DNA of 64,000 nt from an uncultured Oscillospiraceae bacterium (GTDB lineage Bacteria; Bacillota; Clostridia; Oscillospirales; Acutalibacteraceae): contig UQBX01000002.1 of the NCBI GenBank assembly GCA_900539425.1, positions 62,001 to 126,000 on the forward strand. Reading direction: 5' to 3'. The notes below the pieces were generated by a model, which saw only the letters and a list, made by a program, of their open reading frames with translations, made no database searches and was not told the origin of the DNA. Below are positions 8,034-15,531 of this stretch, piece by piece (the first letter of the stretch is position 1; each line of letters starts with the position of its first letter). Made by a program: the position numbers and the translations under genes.

Positions 8034-10025
8034 TTACTTTCTTTTCTTTTTTGCTTTATAGTGAAGCGCTCGCAGGGAGTTGGCAACGGCAATCAGGCAC
8101 ACGCCCACATCGCCGAACACGGCAAGCCACATGGCGTTCTCATCAAATATACCTACGGCGCAGCCGATTATGATAAGCACCTTTATGCCGATACTGAAAA
8201 TAATGTTTTCATGCACGATGCGCATTGTTTTTCTTGCTATCCTGCGTGCAACGGGTATCTTGGACAGACTGTCGCCCATAATAACCACATCGGCGGCTTC
8301 TATCGCAACATCGCTTCCGATACCGCCCATGGCAACGCCTATATCAGCCTGGGCAAGCACAGGTGCGTCGTTGATACCGTCGCCCGTATAGAGAACGATA
8401 TCTTCGCCGTTTTCCTTTATCTTTCTTACTTTTTCAACCTTTTCATCGGGTAAAAGCTTTGAGTAATATTCGTTGATGCCGGCTTTTTTTGCTATATCGG
8501 CGGCTATATCGGGCTTGTCACCCGTGAGCATAACAGTCTTTTTTACACCGAGATCATTAAGCTCTGCTATAGCCTCTTTACTGTCTGATTTTATTACATC
8601 GGCAAAAACGATATCTCCCAAAAATTCATCTTCATCACAAAGGTATATCGCTGTACCCACAAGTTTTGTTTCCTTGAAATCAACGCCCGCCTTTTTCATC
8701 ATCTTTTCATTGCCGGCGTAATATTTTTTACCGTTTACCACGGCGGAAACGCCCATTCCCGCATAGTTCTTTGCGTCCGTAACTTCAAGACCGTCAGCAA
8801 ACTGACCGAAAGCAAGGCTTACGGATTTCGCAATGGGGTGAGTTGAATACTTTTCGCATGCCGCAATAAGCCCCAGCAGTTCACGGTGCTCTTTTTTGTT
8901 TTCGCAGTGGCAGTTTATACATTCACACTGCACAAATTCAAACTTTCCGCTTGTAATGGTGCCTGTTTTATCAAATACTGCAACATCGAATTTTGAAAGC
9001 ATTTCAAGATAGTTGCTTCCCTTTATAAGAACGCCCTGCTTTGAGCTTGCGCCGAGACCTCCGAAAAATCCAAGCGGAATTGAAATTACTATTGCGCAGG
9101 GGCAGGAAACTACAAGCGCAGAAAGACCTCTGTATGCCCATTCTTTCCACTCGCCTCCGAAAAAGAGCGGCGGCACAATAATTATAAGCAGTGCAACAAG
9201 GCATACGATAGGCGTATATATCTTTGCGAAACGGCTTATAAATTTCTCCGCGTGGCTCTTCTTTGAATCAGCGTTTTCTATCATTGAAAGTATGCGTGAA
9301 ACGGTTGAATCCTTATATTCCTTAACTGCTTTTACTTTCAGCATTCCGTCAATATTTATTGAGCCTGAAAGTATCTCATCTCCCGCGCTCATAGAAACGG
9401 GTATGCTTTCGCCTGTCAGCGCCGCCATATCTACCTCTGCACTGCCGGATTCTATAACGCCGTCAAGCTCTATCTTTTCACCGGGGTTTACAACAAAAAC
9501 TTCCCCGGGCTTTATATTTTCGGGCTCTTCATCCACAAGTTTTCCGCCGCGCTCAACGTGCACTTTCTGCGGGGCGGACTGTATCATATCCGTTATGGAT
9601 TTGCGGCTCTTTCCTACGGCAAGATCCTGCAGAAATTCGCCCACCGTATAAAGAATAACAACGGCACAGCCCTCTGCGTACTCGCCTATTGCAAAAGCGC
9701 CTATGGACGCTATTGCCATAAGGAAATTCTCATTAAAGATATTGCCGTGGAGTATGCCCTCAACAGCTTCCTTGATTATGTTGATGCCTACTATTATATA
9801 TGATACCGCAAAAATTATGAGCGGCACATAAAACGGCAGTTCTGTGAGTTCGTTTATAAGGTAGCCCGCTATGAAAAACGCAAGGCCAAAGCCTATTTTA
9901 AGGCCAAACGCCTTTTTGTTTACTTCGCCGCCGTGCTCGTGGTCATGCCCGCAGCCGCACCCGTCATCATGATGATGACCGCACGAACACGCCTCACCGT
10001 GCGAATGATTATGTTTATCAGCCAT
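8034..10025 (-). CDS. Zn/Cd-exporting P1B-type ATPase
   Basis: 663 residues, complete. The first 33 residues are a His/Cys-rich tail (HNHSHG, CSCGHHHD, CGCGHDHEH) in place of a folded metal-binding domain. Then come the actuator TGES (204-207), the membrane SCPC motif (307-310) followed by AIVISIPLGFFGG as in Zn/Cd/Pb pumps, DKTGT (352-356, Asp phosphorylated), HP (396-397) and TGDGINDAP (547-555). A Cys cluster CECINCHCE at 368-376 sits in the nucleotide domain just after the phosphorylation site and is unusual. It is 9 bases behind an ArsR/SmtB regulator with a Zn-type site, which supports zinc or cadmium efflux under metal control. Confidence 0.95.
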   Translation of the reverse strand: MADKHNHSHGEACSCGHHHDDGCGCGHDHEHGGEVNKKAFGLKIGFGLAFFIAGYLINELTELPFYVPLIIFAVSYIIVGINIIKEAVEGILHGNIFNENFLMAIASIGAFAIGEYAEGCAVVILYTVGEFLQDLAVGKSRKSITDMIQSAPQKVHVERGGKLVDEEPENIKPGEVFVVNPGEKIELDGVIESGSAEVDMAALTGESIPVSMSAGDEILSGSINIDGMLKVKAVKEYKDSTVSRILSMIENADSKKSHAEKFISRFAKIYTPIVCLVALLIIIVPPLFFGGEWKEWAYRGLSALVVSCPCAIVISIPLGFFGGLGASSKQGVLIKGSNYLEMLSKFDVAVFDKTGTITSGKFEFVQCECINCHCENKKEHRELLGLIAACEKYSTHPIAKSVSLAFGQFADGLEVTDAKNYAGMGVSAVVNGKKYYAGNEKMMKKAGVDFKETKLVGTAIYLCDEDEFLGDIVFADVIKSDSKEAIAELNDLGVKKTVMLTGDKPDIAADIAKKAGINEYYSKLLPDEKVEKVRKIKENGEDIVLYTGDGINDAPVLAQADIGVAMGGIGSDVAIEAADVVIMGDSLSKIPVARRIARKTMRIVHENIIFSIGIKVLIIIGCAVGIFDENAMWLAVFGDVGVCLIAVANSLRALHYKAKKKRK

Positions 10026-10034
10026 AATTTCCTC

Positions 10035-10319
10035 CTATTCCTCGATATGCTCGATACCGCAGTTTATAATAGTTTTTACATGGTCGTCAGAAAGGGAGTA
10101 TACCATCTGCTTTCCGTCCCTTCTGTACTTAACAAGATGATTTTGCTTTAGTATGCGCAGCTGATGTGATACCGCAGTCTGCGAAACGCCCGTGGCAGAG
10201 GTTATCTGGGTAACATTCAGCTCCCCGTCAAAAAGGGAACACATTATTCTGAGCCTTGTTGAATCCGAAAAAATCTTGAAAAGATCGGCAAGGTCATAAA
10301 CCATTTCCTCGTTAAGCAT
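10035..10319 (-). CDS. ArsR/SmtB-family metal-sensing repressor
   Basis: 94 residues from ATG 10319, which has AAAGGAGGTC upstream; earlier in-frame starts are not needed. Winged-helix DNA reader around residues 30-65 (VTQITSATGVSQTAVSHQLRI). The last helix carries Asp78, His80, His91 and Glu94, exactly the D-x-H-x10-H-x2-E site of alpha-5 zinc sensors (SmtB, CzrA). No Cys pair of the cadmium/lead alpha-3 type is seen. It should release its operator when Zn is bound and so switch on itself and the P-type ATPase directly downstream. Confidence 0.93.
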   Translation of the reverse strand: MLNEEMVYDLADLFKIFSDSTRLRIMCSLFDGELNVTQITSATGVSQTAVSHQLRILKQNHLVKYRRDGKQMVYSLSDDHVKTIINCGIEHIEE

Positions 10320-10394
10320 TGCAAGACCTCCTTTTACCCAATTCATGAACAACTGATTATACCGCTTAAAGACATGATTGTCAAAAAAATATAT

Positions 10395-10418
10395 ATGCTC
10401 ATCTGTTCATATGTTCAT
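10395..10418 (-). promoter_or_regulatory. Candidate ArsR/SmtB operator region
   Basis: TGTTCAT occurs twice in tandem (10404-10410 and 10412-10418) with the related ATGCTCAT at 10395-10402, in an A/T-rich stretch upstream of the repressor gene. SmtB/CzrA operators use TGAACA/TGTTCA half sites. A further TTCATGAA palindrome lies at 10342-10349. Confidence 0.5.
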
Positions 10419-10527
10419 TATATTCCGCGTTTTAGGATTTGTCAATGCTAATTTTGAATTTTTTGCTTTTACGGCTGAAAAATGTTAATAAATATTGCGT
10501 ATTTAATTTGCCCGTTTTCATACACGC

Positions 10528-10568
10528 AAAAAGCACACCTTTCATAAAATGAGAAAGGTGTGCTTTAC
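10528..10568 (-). terminator. Terminator after the sigma-like gene
   Basis: AAGCACACCTTTC (10531-10543) pairs perfectly with GAAAGGTGTGCTT (10553-10565). On the minus strand TTTTTT follows. Confidence 0.85.
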
Positions 10569-10645
10569 AACTGTTTAGCGCGGTGGGTTCTGCCCTTTAG
10601 CGGCCGCGCCGTATCGGTTGATGATATAAGCAGCGGGGCGCGCCG

Positions 10646-10975
10646 TTATTCGGTGTATTTAAGCCAGGCGGCGTTTGCCCTGCTCAGCGCACTTTTGCAG
10701 TAGTGTAGCCTGTTTGAAACAGTGCGTATTGCCTTTTTAAGATGACGGCTTACCGTTGGCTGAGACAGCCCTAATTTTTCAGCAATTTCCTGCTGAGACA
10801 TTAATTCACAAAAGCGCATTTCAAGGCATTTTCTCTGCTGGCCGGTTAACTCATGCTCTATTACCTGCGGCAGTACCGCTTTTAACGCGGTTATGGTTGC
10901 CCTGCTGCAGTTGAAATCACCGTCATCAGGCGAACAGTTTACAAAAAAATAATCTGCCATATTTCTTTTTCTCAT
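10646..10975 (-). CDS. Sigma-70 region 4-like helix-turn-helix protein
   Basis: 109 residues from ATG 10975 (GGAGGACTGAAT upstream). The middle reads LTGQQRKCLEMRFCELMSQQEIAEKLGLSQPTVSRHLKKA in overlapping pieces: a sigma region 4 type helix-turn-helix with the recognition helix at LSQPTVSRHL. There is no region 2, so it is not a full sigma factor; such short proteins often act as transcription regulators, sometimes in mobile elements. A 68-residue partner gene ends 2 bases upstream, so the two are translated together. Targets unknown. It is flanked by a strong terminator downstream. Confidence 0.7.
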   Translation of the reverse strand: MRKRNMADYFFVNCSPDDGDFNCSRATITALKAVLPQVIEHELTGQQRKCLEMRFCELMSQQEIAEKLGLSQPTVSRHLKKAIRTVSNRLHYCKSALSRANAAWLKYTE

Positions 10976-10977
10976 AT

Positions 10978-11184
10978 TCAGTCCTCCTGCGTATAATACT
11001 CCGAAAGCATTGTTGAAATTACCTTGCACTGGCTTGCCATATCATAATAAACCTTTATCCTTCTTCTTAACTGAACAAGATCCTCTCCCTTATAAACGCA
11101 AAGGAGCGGGCGCAAACCCTTGATTTTAGCGTTGAGCACACGGTATTGATTTTCATACTCTTCTGCGAGCTGAGTAACAGTCAT
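10978..11184 (-). CDS. Small helical protein paired with sigma-like regulator
   Basis: 68 residues, ATG 11184 preceded by GGGAGGTT. Charged and helical-looking throughout (QLAEEYENQYRVLNAKIKGL, then LRRRIKVYYDMASQCKVIS), with no membrane segment. I do not recognise the family. Tight spacing to the region 4-like protein (stop at 10978, next ATG at 10975) suggests a partner, anti-factor or accessory subunit of it. Confidence 0.6.
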   Translation of the reverse strand: MTVTQLAEEYENQYRVLNAKIKGLRPLLCVYKGEDLVQLRRRIKVYYDMASQCKVISTMLSEYYTQED

Positions 11185-11435
11185 TCACTTTTAACCTCCC
11201 ATATAAGATTAAAGCGTTACAGGGGCGGCGTTTCGCTTTACGGTTTTTATTTTATACGAACATTTGTTCTAAGTCAATACAAACGGCCCCTGTTATATAC
11301 ATTTTCAGGATATATATGCTGTTAAAGTACATTTTTTAAGACACTATTTGTAAACTTTGCAAAACAAAAAGGGATACGGAAACGATACACTTTCCATGTA
11401 TTGTTAAAAGTGCGCAAAATTTTTTAATATTGCGG
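11185..11435. other. A/T-rich noncoding stretch
   Basis: About 250 bases between the small gene start and the sRNA promoter. It must hold the minus-strand promoter for 11184. I see an imperfect GGAAA/TTTCC inverted pair near 11379-11396 but nothing assignable. Confidence 0.4.
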
Positions 11436-11464
11436 TTGACAAATTGTGCAACAATGTGTATAAT
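11436..11464 (+). promoter_or_regulatory. Consensus sigma-A promoter
   Basis: TTGACA (11436-11441), 17-base spacer, TATAAT (11459-11464): a perfect consensus, reading into the small RNA candidate. Confidence 0.8.
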
Positions 11465-11470
11465 ATAAAT

Positions 11471-11577
11471 TACCTTGAAACGGAGCCGCAACCGTTTTAA
11501 GTATCTTGTCCTCCTATAGTTTGTTAAAGACAGAGAGGGAAAGGCAGCGTGTTATACGCTGCCTTTCTTCTTTTTTA
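11471..11577 (+). ncRNA. Candidate ~105-nt small RNA with CCUCCU loop
   Basis: A perfect promoter ends at 11464 and a strong terminator (AAAGGCAGCGT at 11540-11550 with ACGCTGCCTTT at 11556-11566, then a T-rich tail) closes the unit. Between them is no start codon with a ribosome site. A 5' hairpin AAACGG/CCGTTTT is followed by an unpaired-looking segment with TCCTCCT, complementary to a Shine-Dalgarno. That resembles C-rich sRNAs of Gram-positives that block ribosome sites. It could instead be an attenuated leader of the symporter gene 220 bases on, but a separate promoter precedes that gene. I do not recognise an Rfam family. Confidence 0.5.
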
Positions 11578-11732
11578 TTTATCTATATATTATATACATT
11601 ATATATAGGCTTTCTGCGGGTATCTTAGAATAGGTTATTCTATAATTATATTCACGGTTTTATATATTTATGTTATTTGTAAGTATTTTACAAAATTTTT
11701 GATGTGTAAATGTAAAAAATGTTATAAAAATA

Positions 11733-11761
11733 TTGCATAATTGTCAAATCTCTGTTAAAAT
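11733..11761 (+). promoter_or_regulatory. Candidate promoter of the second GPH symporter
   Basis: TTGCAT (11733-11738), 17 bases, TAAAAT (11756-11761), 37 bases before the start codon and past the sRNA terminator. Confidence 0.5.
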
Positions 11762-11798
11762 TGGGTGAAATATTCATTTTGAAGGGAGTCTTTCTTAA

Positions 11799-13313
11799 AT
11801 GGCTGACGAAAAAAACGGCGGCAAAAAAGTTATGAAATTCTCCGAGATCATTACTTTCGGCATTGGCCTTTTCGGCGTTGCCCTGCTTACGGGCTGGATG
11901 CCGGACTACACCGCAACATTCTTTGCGGATTTCGCTTTCAAAGGCAAGGGATTTGACAGCGATGTAATGAGCGGAGCAATTTCAAATGTATTTTTCGTTG
12001 CAGGTATCGTAGGCGCTGTCTGCGAGCTTGTAATAGGTTATCTGGTAGACAGAACAAGAACAAAATTCGGCAAGGTAAAGCCCTGGGTTGGCTTCGGTGT
12101 TGTTCCGCTTGCTGTAGTTGCACTTCTTGTTTTCGTAGCTCCGAACACCAATTCACAAACACTTGCAATTGTGTGGATGTTCATTATTTACAGCCTTTAC
12201 ACGGCAGTATCATGTGCGGTAGAAAGCCCTGCCAACTGCTTTGGTTCGCTTTGCTCACCTAACCCGAGCGAGCGTTCAACGGCTATCTCGATTTCTTCAT
12301 TCCTTCGCTCAGTTGGTCAGAGCGGCGGTATGGTAGTTATCATCGTAGTAGGCGCTGTAATGAAAGCCCTCATGGGTCAGCAGCAGTTCAAAAATGCTGA
12401 AGGCCAGGGTATTGACCTTATCATTTCAACAGCTGTATGCTGCCTTGGCATCATACTTTTTGTTATGATATTCTTTGCAAACAACAAAGAGCGTGTTCCC
12501 TTTACTCAGGAAAAAGTAAGCATCAAGGATTCGCTCAAGGTTGTATTCGGCAACAAAAACCTGCTTATGGTTTCACTTACAAAGTTCACAGGCTTCGGCA
12601 GAGGCGTTTACGGCACCGTTTCTCTTTACATAGCCGTTTATCTGCTTGGCTCAAAGGATTTGAAGCTTGCTCTTCTGCTTCCCATGGGTATCGGCACAGC
12701 GGTAGGAACACTGCTTGTAAACTTTGTTCTCAAGAAATTCTCAACAAAAACAACTTTCATTCTTTTCTGTGTATACGGCGCTTCATCACTTGCTATCCTT
12801 TATCTTGTTTCAAGCTCTATCGGATTCAAGGAAGAGCTTATTATTCCGTTCCTTATCATCAACTTCTTCTGCGGAATTCAGCACGGTAACACAAACACAA
12901 CGCCTAACATCATGATTGCGGACTGCGTTGACGAGATTGAATACAAGACGGGCAAGAGGCAGGACGGTATTGCTTATGCCGGCTACGGACTTTTCTCCAA
13001 GGTTGCTTCCGCCTGCACAAAGGGCTTCGGCCCCTGGCTTCTTTACACATGGAGCCGTTATCAGCTTTCAACAGACCCGAATGTTGCCTATGCCGCACAG
13101 AGTGATACCACTCTTAACCGCATGCTGATGATCTACACCATCATTCCCGCAATATTCGTAATTCTGCAGATGGTACCCATCTTCTTCTATGACAATGTAG
13201 GCAAGAAGAAAGAAATGATAACCGAGGCACTCAGAGAACGCCGCGCAGCAGCTGCTGCCGCTAACGGCGAAACTGCTGATGAAGACGCTCAGCCTCAGGC
13301 TCAGGCAGAATAA
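11799..13313 (+). CDS. GPH-family sugar:cation symporter (MFS fold)
   Basis: 504 residues, about 12 hydrophobic segments, ATG after GAAGGGAG. Helix 2 and following loop read ELVIGYLVDRTRTKFGKVKPW, the usual GPH signature. The tail is Ala/Gln/Glu-rich and disordered-looking. Related to the symporter at 5003-6472 but clearly divergent. It is followed 13 bases later by a single-pass extracytoplasmic protein on the same strand, so that protein may serve the same substrate. The substrate cannot be read from sequence. Codon use looks highly expressed, with many optimal-type codons. Confidence 0.88.
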   Translation: MADEKNGGKKVMKFSEIITFGIGLFGVALLTGWMPDYTATFFADFAFKGKGFDSDVMSGAISNVFFVAGIVGAVCELVIGYLVDRTRTKFGKVKPWVGFGVVPLAVVALLVFVAPNTNSQTLAIVWMFIIYSLYTAVSCAVESPANCFGSLCSPNPSERSTAISISSFLRSVGQSGGMVVIIVVGAVMKALMGQQQFKNAEGQGIDLIISTAVCCLGIILFVMIFFANNKERVPFTQEKVSIKDSLKVVFGNKNLLMVSLTKFTGFGRGVYGTVSLYIAVYLLGSKDLKLALLLPMGIGTAVGTLLVNFVLKKFSTKTTFILFCVYGASSLAILYLVSSSIGFKEELIIPFLIINFFCGIQHGNTNTTPNIMIADCVDEIEYKTGKRQDGIAYAGYGLFSKVASACTKGFGPWLLYTWSRYQLSTDPNVAYAAQSDTTLNRMLMIYTIIPAIFVILQMVPIFFYDNVGKKKEMITEALRERRAAAAAANGETADEDAQPQAQAE

Positions 13314-13326
13314 GGGGGTGCGCGAT

Positions 13327-14280
13327 ATGGCAGAAAAAGAAACCAAAAAAGGCTTTAACTACAAACTTTACGCAATTATAGCATTCTTTGTTGTGGCAGC
13401 TATTCTTGCGGCTACCACTGCATTTGCCTTTGAGCAGAAATACATTGCGTTTGACCCTCAGAAAACCGCGCTCAACTATGCGGACACTATCTTTCAGCGC
13501 GGAGACGGCTACAACGCATATGCATACACCATTTCTGCAAAGAGTGAAAAATATGGCGATTTCATCCGTATTTACTATATGTATCCTCTCATTTACCCTG
13601 GTTATGAAGTGGGTATGGACAGCAAAGAGTTTAAAGAACTCAAGAAAAACGGTTACGATAACGAAAAATATCAGTCAGAAACAACACTTAACGATGACGG
13701 TACTCTTGCGGGCAAGCTTGCCGATGCAATGTATCCCTATTACGTTGAGCTGATAAAAACTTACGGCTGGGACGATTATGATTCAATTTATAAAAATTAT
13801 TTCAGCCGCCTTGTTGAAGAGCGCAAAGCTATTTTCGGCGATGATTACATCAGCGACGAAGTTATGTTCACCGCTTTTGAATCAAACGTATCTACATACG
13901 GCAATGCCGTAACGGGTACTGAAAGAGTTCTGGGTGAGGACGAAAAAACGGTAATTCAGGAAAAATCAATCGGTCTTTATCAGGAAGAGTACGGCGAGGA
14001 CTACAAGATTACAAGCTCTGTTGTAAGCGCAGCTCCCGTTGAAGACCTTGCTTCCTACAAATCGTCCCTTGACCCCGCAGTGCTTGAAACATACGGAATT
14101 ACTGCGGATGATATTTCAGACGCACAGAAAGTAACAGTTCAGGCCGCACTTGAGGACGGCACAGTTATCGCATCTCTTGATGTTTACGTTGTTCAGATCG
14201 GCAGAACATGGTATGTTGACAATACCACAACCGTTACAAACGATTTTTATTCAACCATGCTTTCAGGCATAGAAGCTTAA
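13327..14280 (+). CDS. Single-pass membrane protein with extracytoplasmic domain, unknown
   Basis: 317 residues from ATG 13327 (AAGGGGG upstream, just after the symporter stop). The first 20 residues are Lys/Glu-rich, then one membrane segment at about 15-36, then a large, soluble, acidic and Tyr-rich region outside the cell. No catalytic motif is recognised. The last 60 residues (VTVQAALEDGTVIASLDVYVVQIG, then TWYVDNTTT) look like a small beta domain. Co-transcribed with a sugar symporter, it could bind substrate or stabilise the transporter; this is a guess. A strong terminator follows. Confidence 0.7.
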   Translation: MAEKETKKGFNYKLYAIIAFFVVAAILAATTAFAFEQKYIAFDPQKTALNYADTIFQRGDGYNAYAYTISAKSEKYGDFIRIYYMYPLIYPGYEVGMDSKEFKELKKNGYDNEKYQSETTLNDDGTLAGKLADAMYPYYVELIKTYGWDDYDSIYKNYFSRLVEERKAIFGDDYISDEVMFTAFESNVSTYGNAVTGTERVLGEDEKTVIQEKSIGLYQEEYGEDYKITSSVVSAAPVEDLASYKSSLDPAVLETYGITADDISDAQKVTVQAALEDGTVIASLDVYVVQIGRTWYVDNTTTVTNDFYSTMLSGIEA

Positions 14281-14287
14281 CAAGCTG

Positions 14288-14320
14288 AAAAGCCCCTCCT
14301 TGCGGAGGGGCTTTTTATAT
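14288..14320 (+). terminator. Terminator of the symporter operon
   Basis: AAAGCCCCTCC and GGAGGGGCTTT around a 4-base loop, then TTTTATAT. Confidence 0.88.
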
Positions 14321-14330
14321 ATTTTAAAAC

Positions 14331-14366
14331 ATAGCCCGCTGAAGAAAGCGGGCTTATATTTTTTTA
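14331..14366 (+). terminator. Second, tandem hairpin
   Basis: AGCCCGCT (14333-14340) pairs with AGCGGGCT (14347-14354), followed by an A/T tail ending in TTTTTTT. It is a back-up terminator 12 bases after the first. Confidence 0.55.
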
Positions 14367-14516
14367 AAATCTGCGCAATATAATATAATCAGCACTGCAA
14401 ACATTTTTACCCTGCTTTTGTTTAATATCCACAAAGAAAACGAGGATTTTTATTGATTTTAATCAATTGAAATTATACCTGCTAATATAGTACACTTATA
14501 TAAAGGGGCTGATTTT

Positions 14517-15161
14517 ACGGAAAATAATATTATTATTTCATCTGAACGCGATTCCCGCGTATTCATCAGAGTAACAGAAGGTCATTTCATTACCGAAAAC
14601 GCGCATATAAATTACTATGTGGGCACTTCAGACATCAAACACAATCACGCTGTTTCAGTTGAAGCGGCAATGCTTATGGCGCAGTATTACGTTGAGCGCG
14701 ATATAAAGATAGACACCGTGCTGTGCCTGTATGAAACACAGGCTCTCGGCGCTTACCTTGCTCACGAGCTTTCACGCCCGAGCATGCTTCAGCCCAATCC
14801 ACGCGGAGAGATATTTGTGCTGGGTCCGGAATACGACGCCGCCGGAAACATGATATTCAGAGACAACCTGCAGAGAATGATACACGGCAAGAGAGTGCTT
14901 GTGCTCATCTCCTGCATAACGAGCGGCAAGACCGTACAGCGCGCAATTGAAAGCGTCAGCTACTACGGCGGTCATACCGTGGGCATAGCGGCGGCTTTCA
15001 GCGCAACAAAAAATATTTCGGGAATTGAAGTAAACTCAATATTTACCGAAAACGACCTGCCCGGCTATCAGGTTTACGGCAAGCATGAGTGCCCGCTGTG
15101 CAAGCAGGGCATTCCCGTAAAAGGAATTGCAAACGGCCACGGATATTCCACACTGCCGTAA
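14517..15161 (+). CDS. Phosphoribosyltransferase-fold protein, apparent ACG start
   Basis: 214 residues if begun at ACG 14517. That codon lies 8 bases after AAAGGGG and opens a frame reading ENNIIISSERDSRVF, then VTEGHFITENAHINYY, like the N-terminus of a clostridial orotate-PRTase-like family as I recall it. No ATG, GTG or TTG exists in frame between the stop at 14460 and GTG 14619. GTG 14619 has no ribosome site and would cut off this region. Further on, VLVLISCITSGKTVQRAIESV resembles the PRPP loop, but with SCITSGKT where most PRTases have an acidic pair, so true transferase activity is doubtful. The C-terminus has CPLCKQGIPV, a possible metal-binding knuckle. The gene precedes T-box leuA. 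Confidence 0.75.
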   Translation, partial: TENNIIISSERDSRVFIRVTEGHFITENAHINYYVGTSDIKHNHAVSVEAAMLMAQYYVERDIKIDTVLCLYETQALGAYLAHELSRPSMLQPNPRGEIFVLGPEYDAAGNMIFRDNLQRMIHGKRVLVLISCITSGKTVQRAIESVSYYGGHTVGIAAAFSATKNISGIEVNSIFTENDLPGYQVYGKHECPLCKQGIPVKGIANGHGYSTLP

Positions 15162-15182
15162 AAGCAACTGCCGATACGGTGC

Positions 15183-15210
15183 TTGACTTTTGAAATCTTT
15201 GTGTTATAAT
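15183..15210 (+). promoter_or_regulatory. Promoter of the leu T-box operon
   Basis: TTGACT (15183-15188), 16 bases, TATAAT (15205-15210). A perfect 16-bp palindrome, TACCTTAATTAAGGTA, follows at once (15211-15226), over the expected start of transcription, and could be an operator. Confidence 0.7.
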
Positions 15211-15216
15211 TACCTT

Positions 15217-15501
15217 AATTAAGGTATTGATAAACTTAATATTACCCAAAAAAGACTGAGATGCGGAAAAAGACTGTAATTTGAGTTTCAGAGAGCCGGC
15301 GGGCGGTGAGAGCCGGTACGGGAATTGCAGTGCATAGCTCTCCGCGGAGTTGCCGTCCTGAAAACTTAGGATAGGGGCGGACGTGTAACGGCGTTATTCG
15401 TTAAGGCATTTATTGATGCTAAAGGGCGGTTTTTCCGCTGAAGTAGGGTGGTACCGTGTAGAACTTTCTACGCCCCTATATCAAATGGGGGCGTATTTTT
15501 T
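15217..15501 (+). promoter_or_regulatory. T-box leader (leucine-type inferred) upstream of leuA
   Basis: The T-box core AGGGTGGTACCGTG is at 15445-15458, next to the terminator ACGCCCC/GGGGGCGT with T-run (15470-15501). Upstream, CAGAGAGCCGGC followed by GGCGGTGAGAGCCGG has the look of the stem I distal arm. Uncharged tRNA pairing at the T-box should break the terminator and allow leuAB read-through. The amino acid is inferred from the genes. A CTC triplet at 15338-15340 is one possible specifier, but I could not fold stem I reliably. Confidence 0.93.
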
Positions 15502-15531
15502 ATGCCCTTCATAAAGAAAGGAGTTTTTACA

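Noticed and set aside
15448..15531. Longer leuA start inside the T-box
   Set aside because: It would begin within the T-box and run through the terminator stem; ATG 15532 has the ribosome site.
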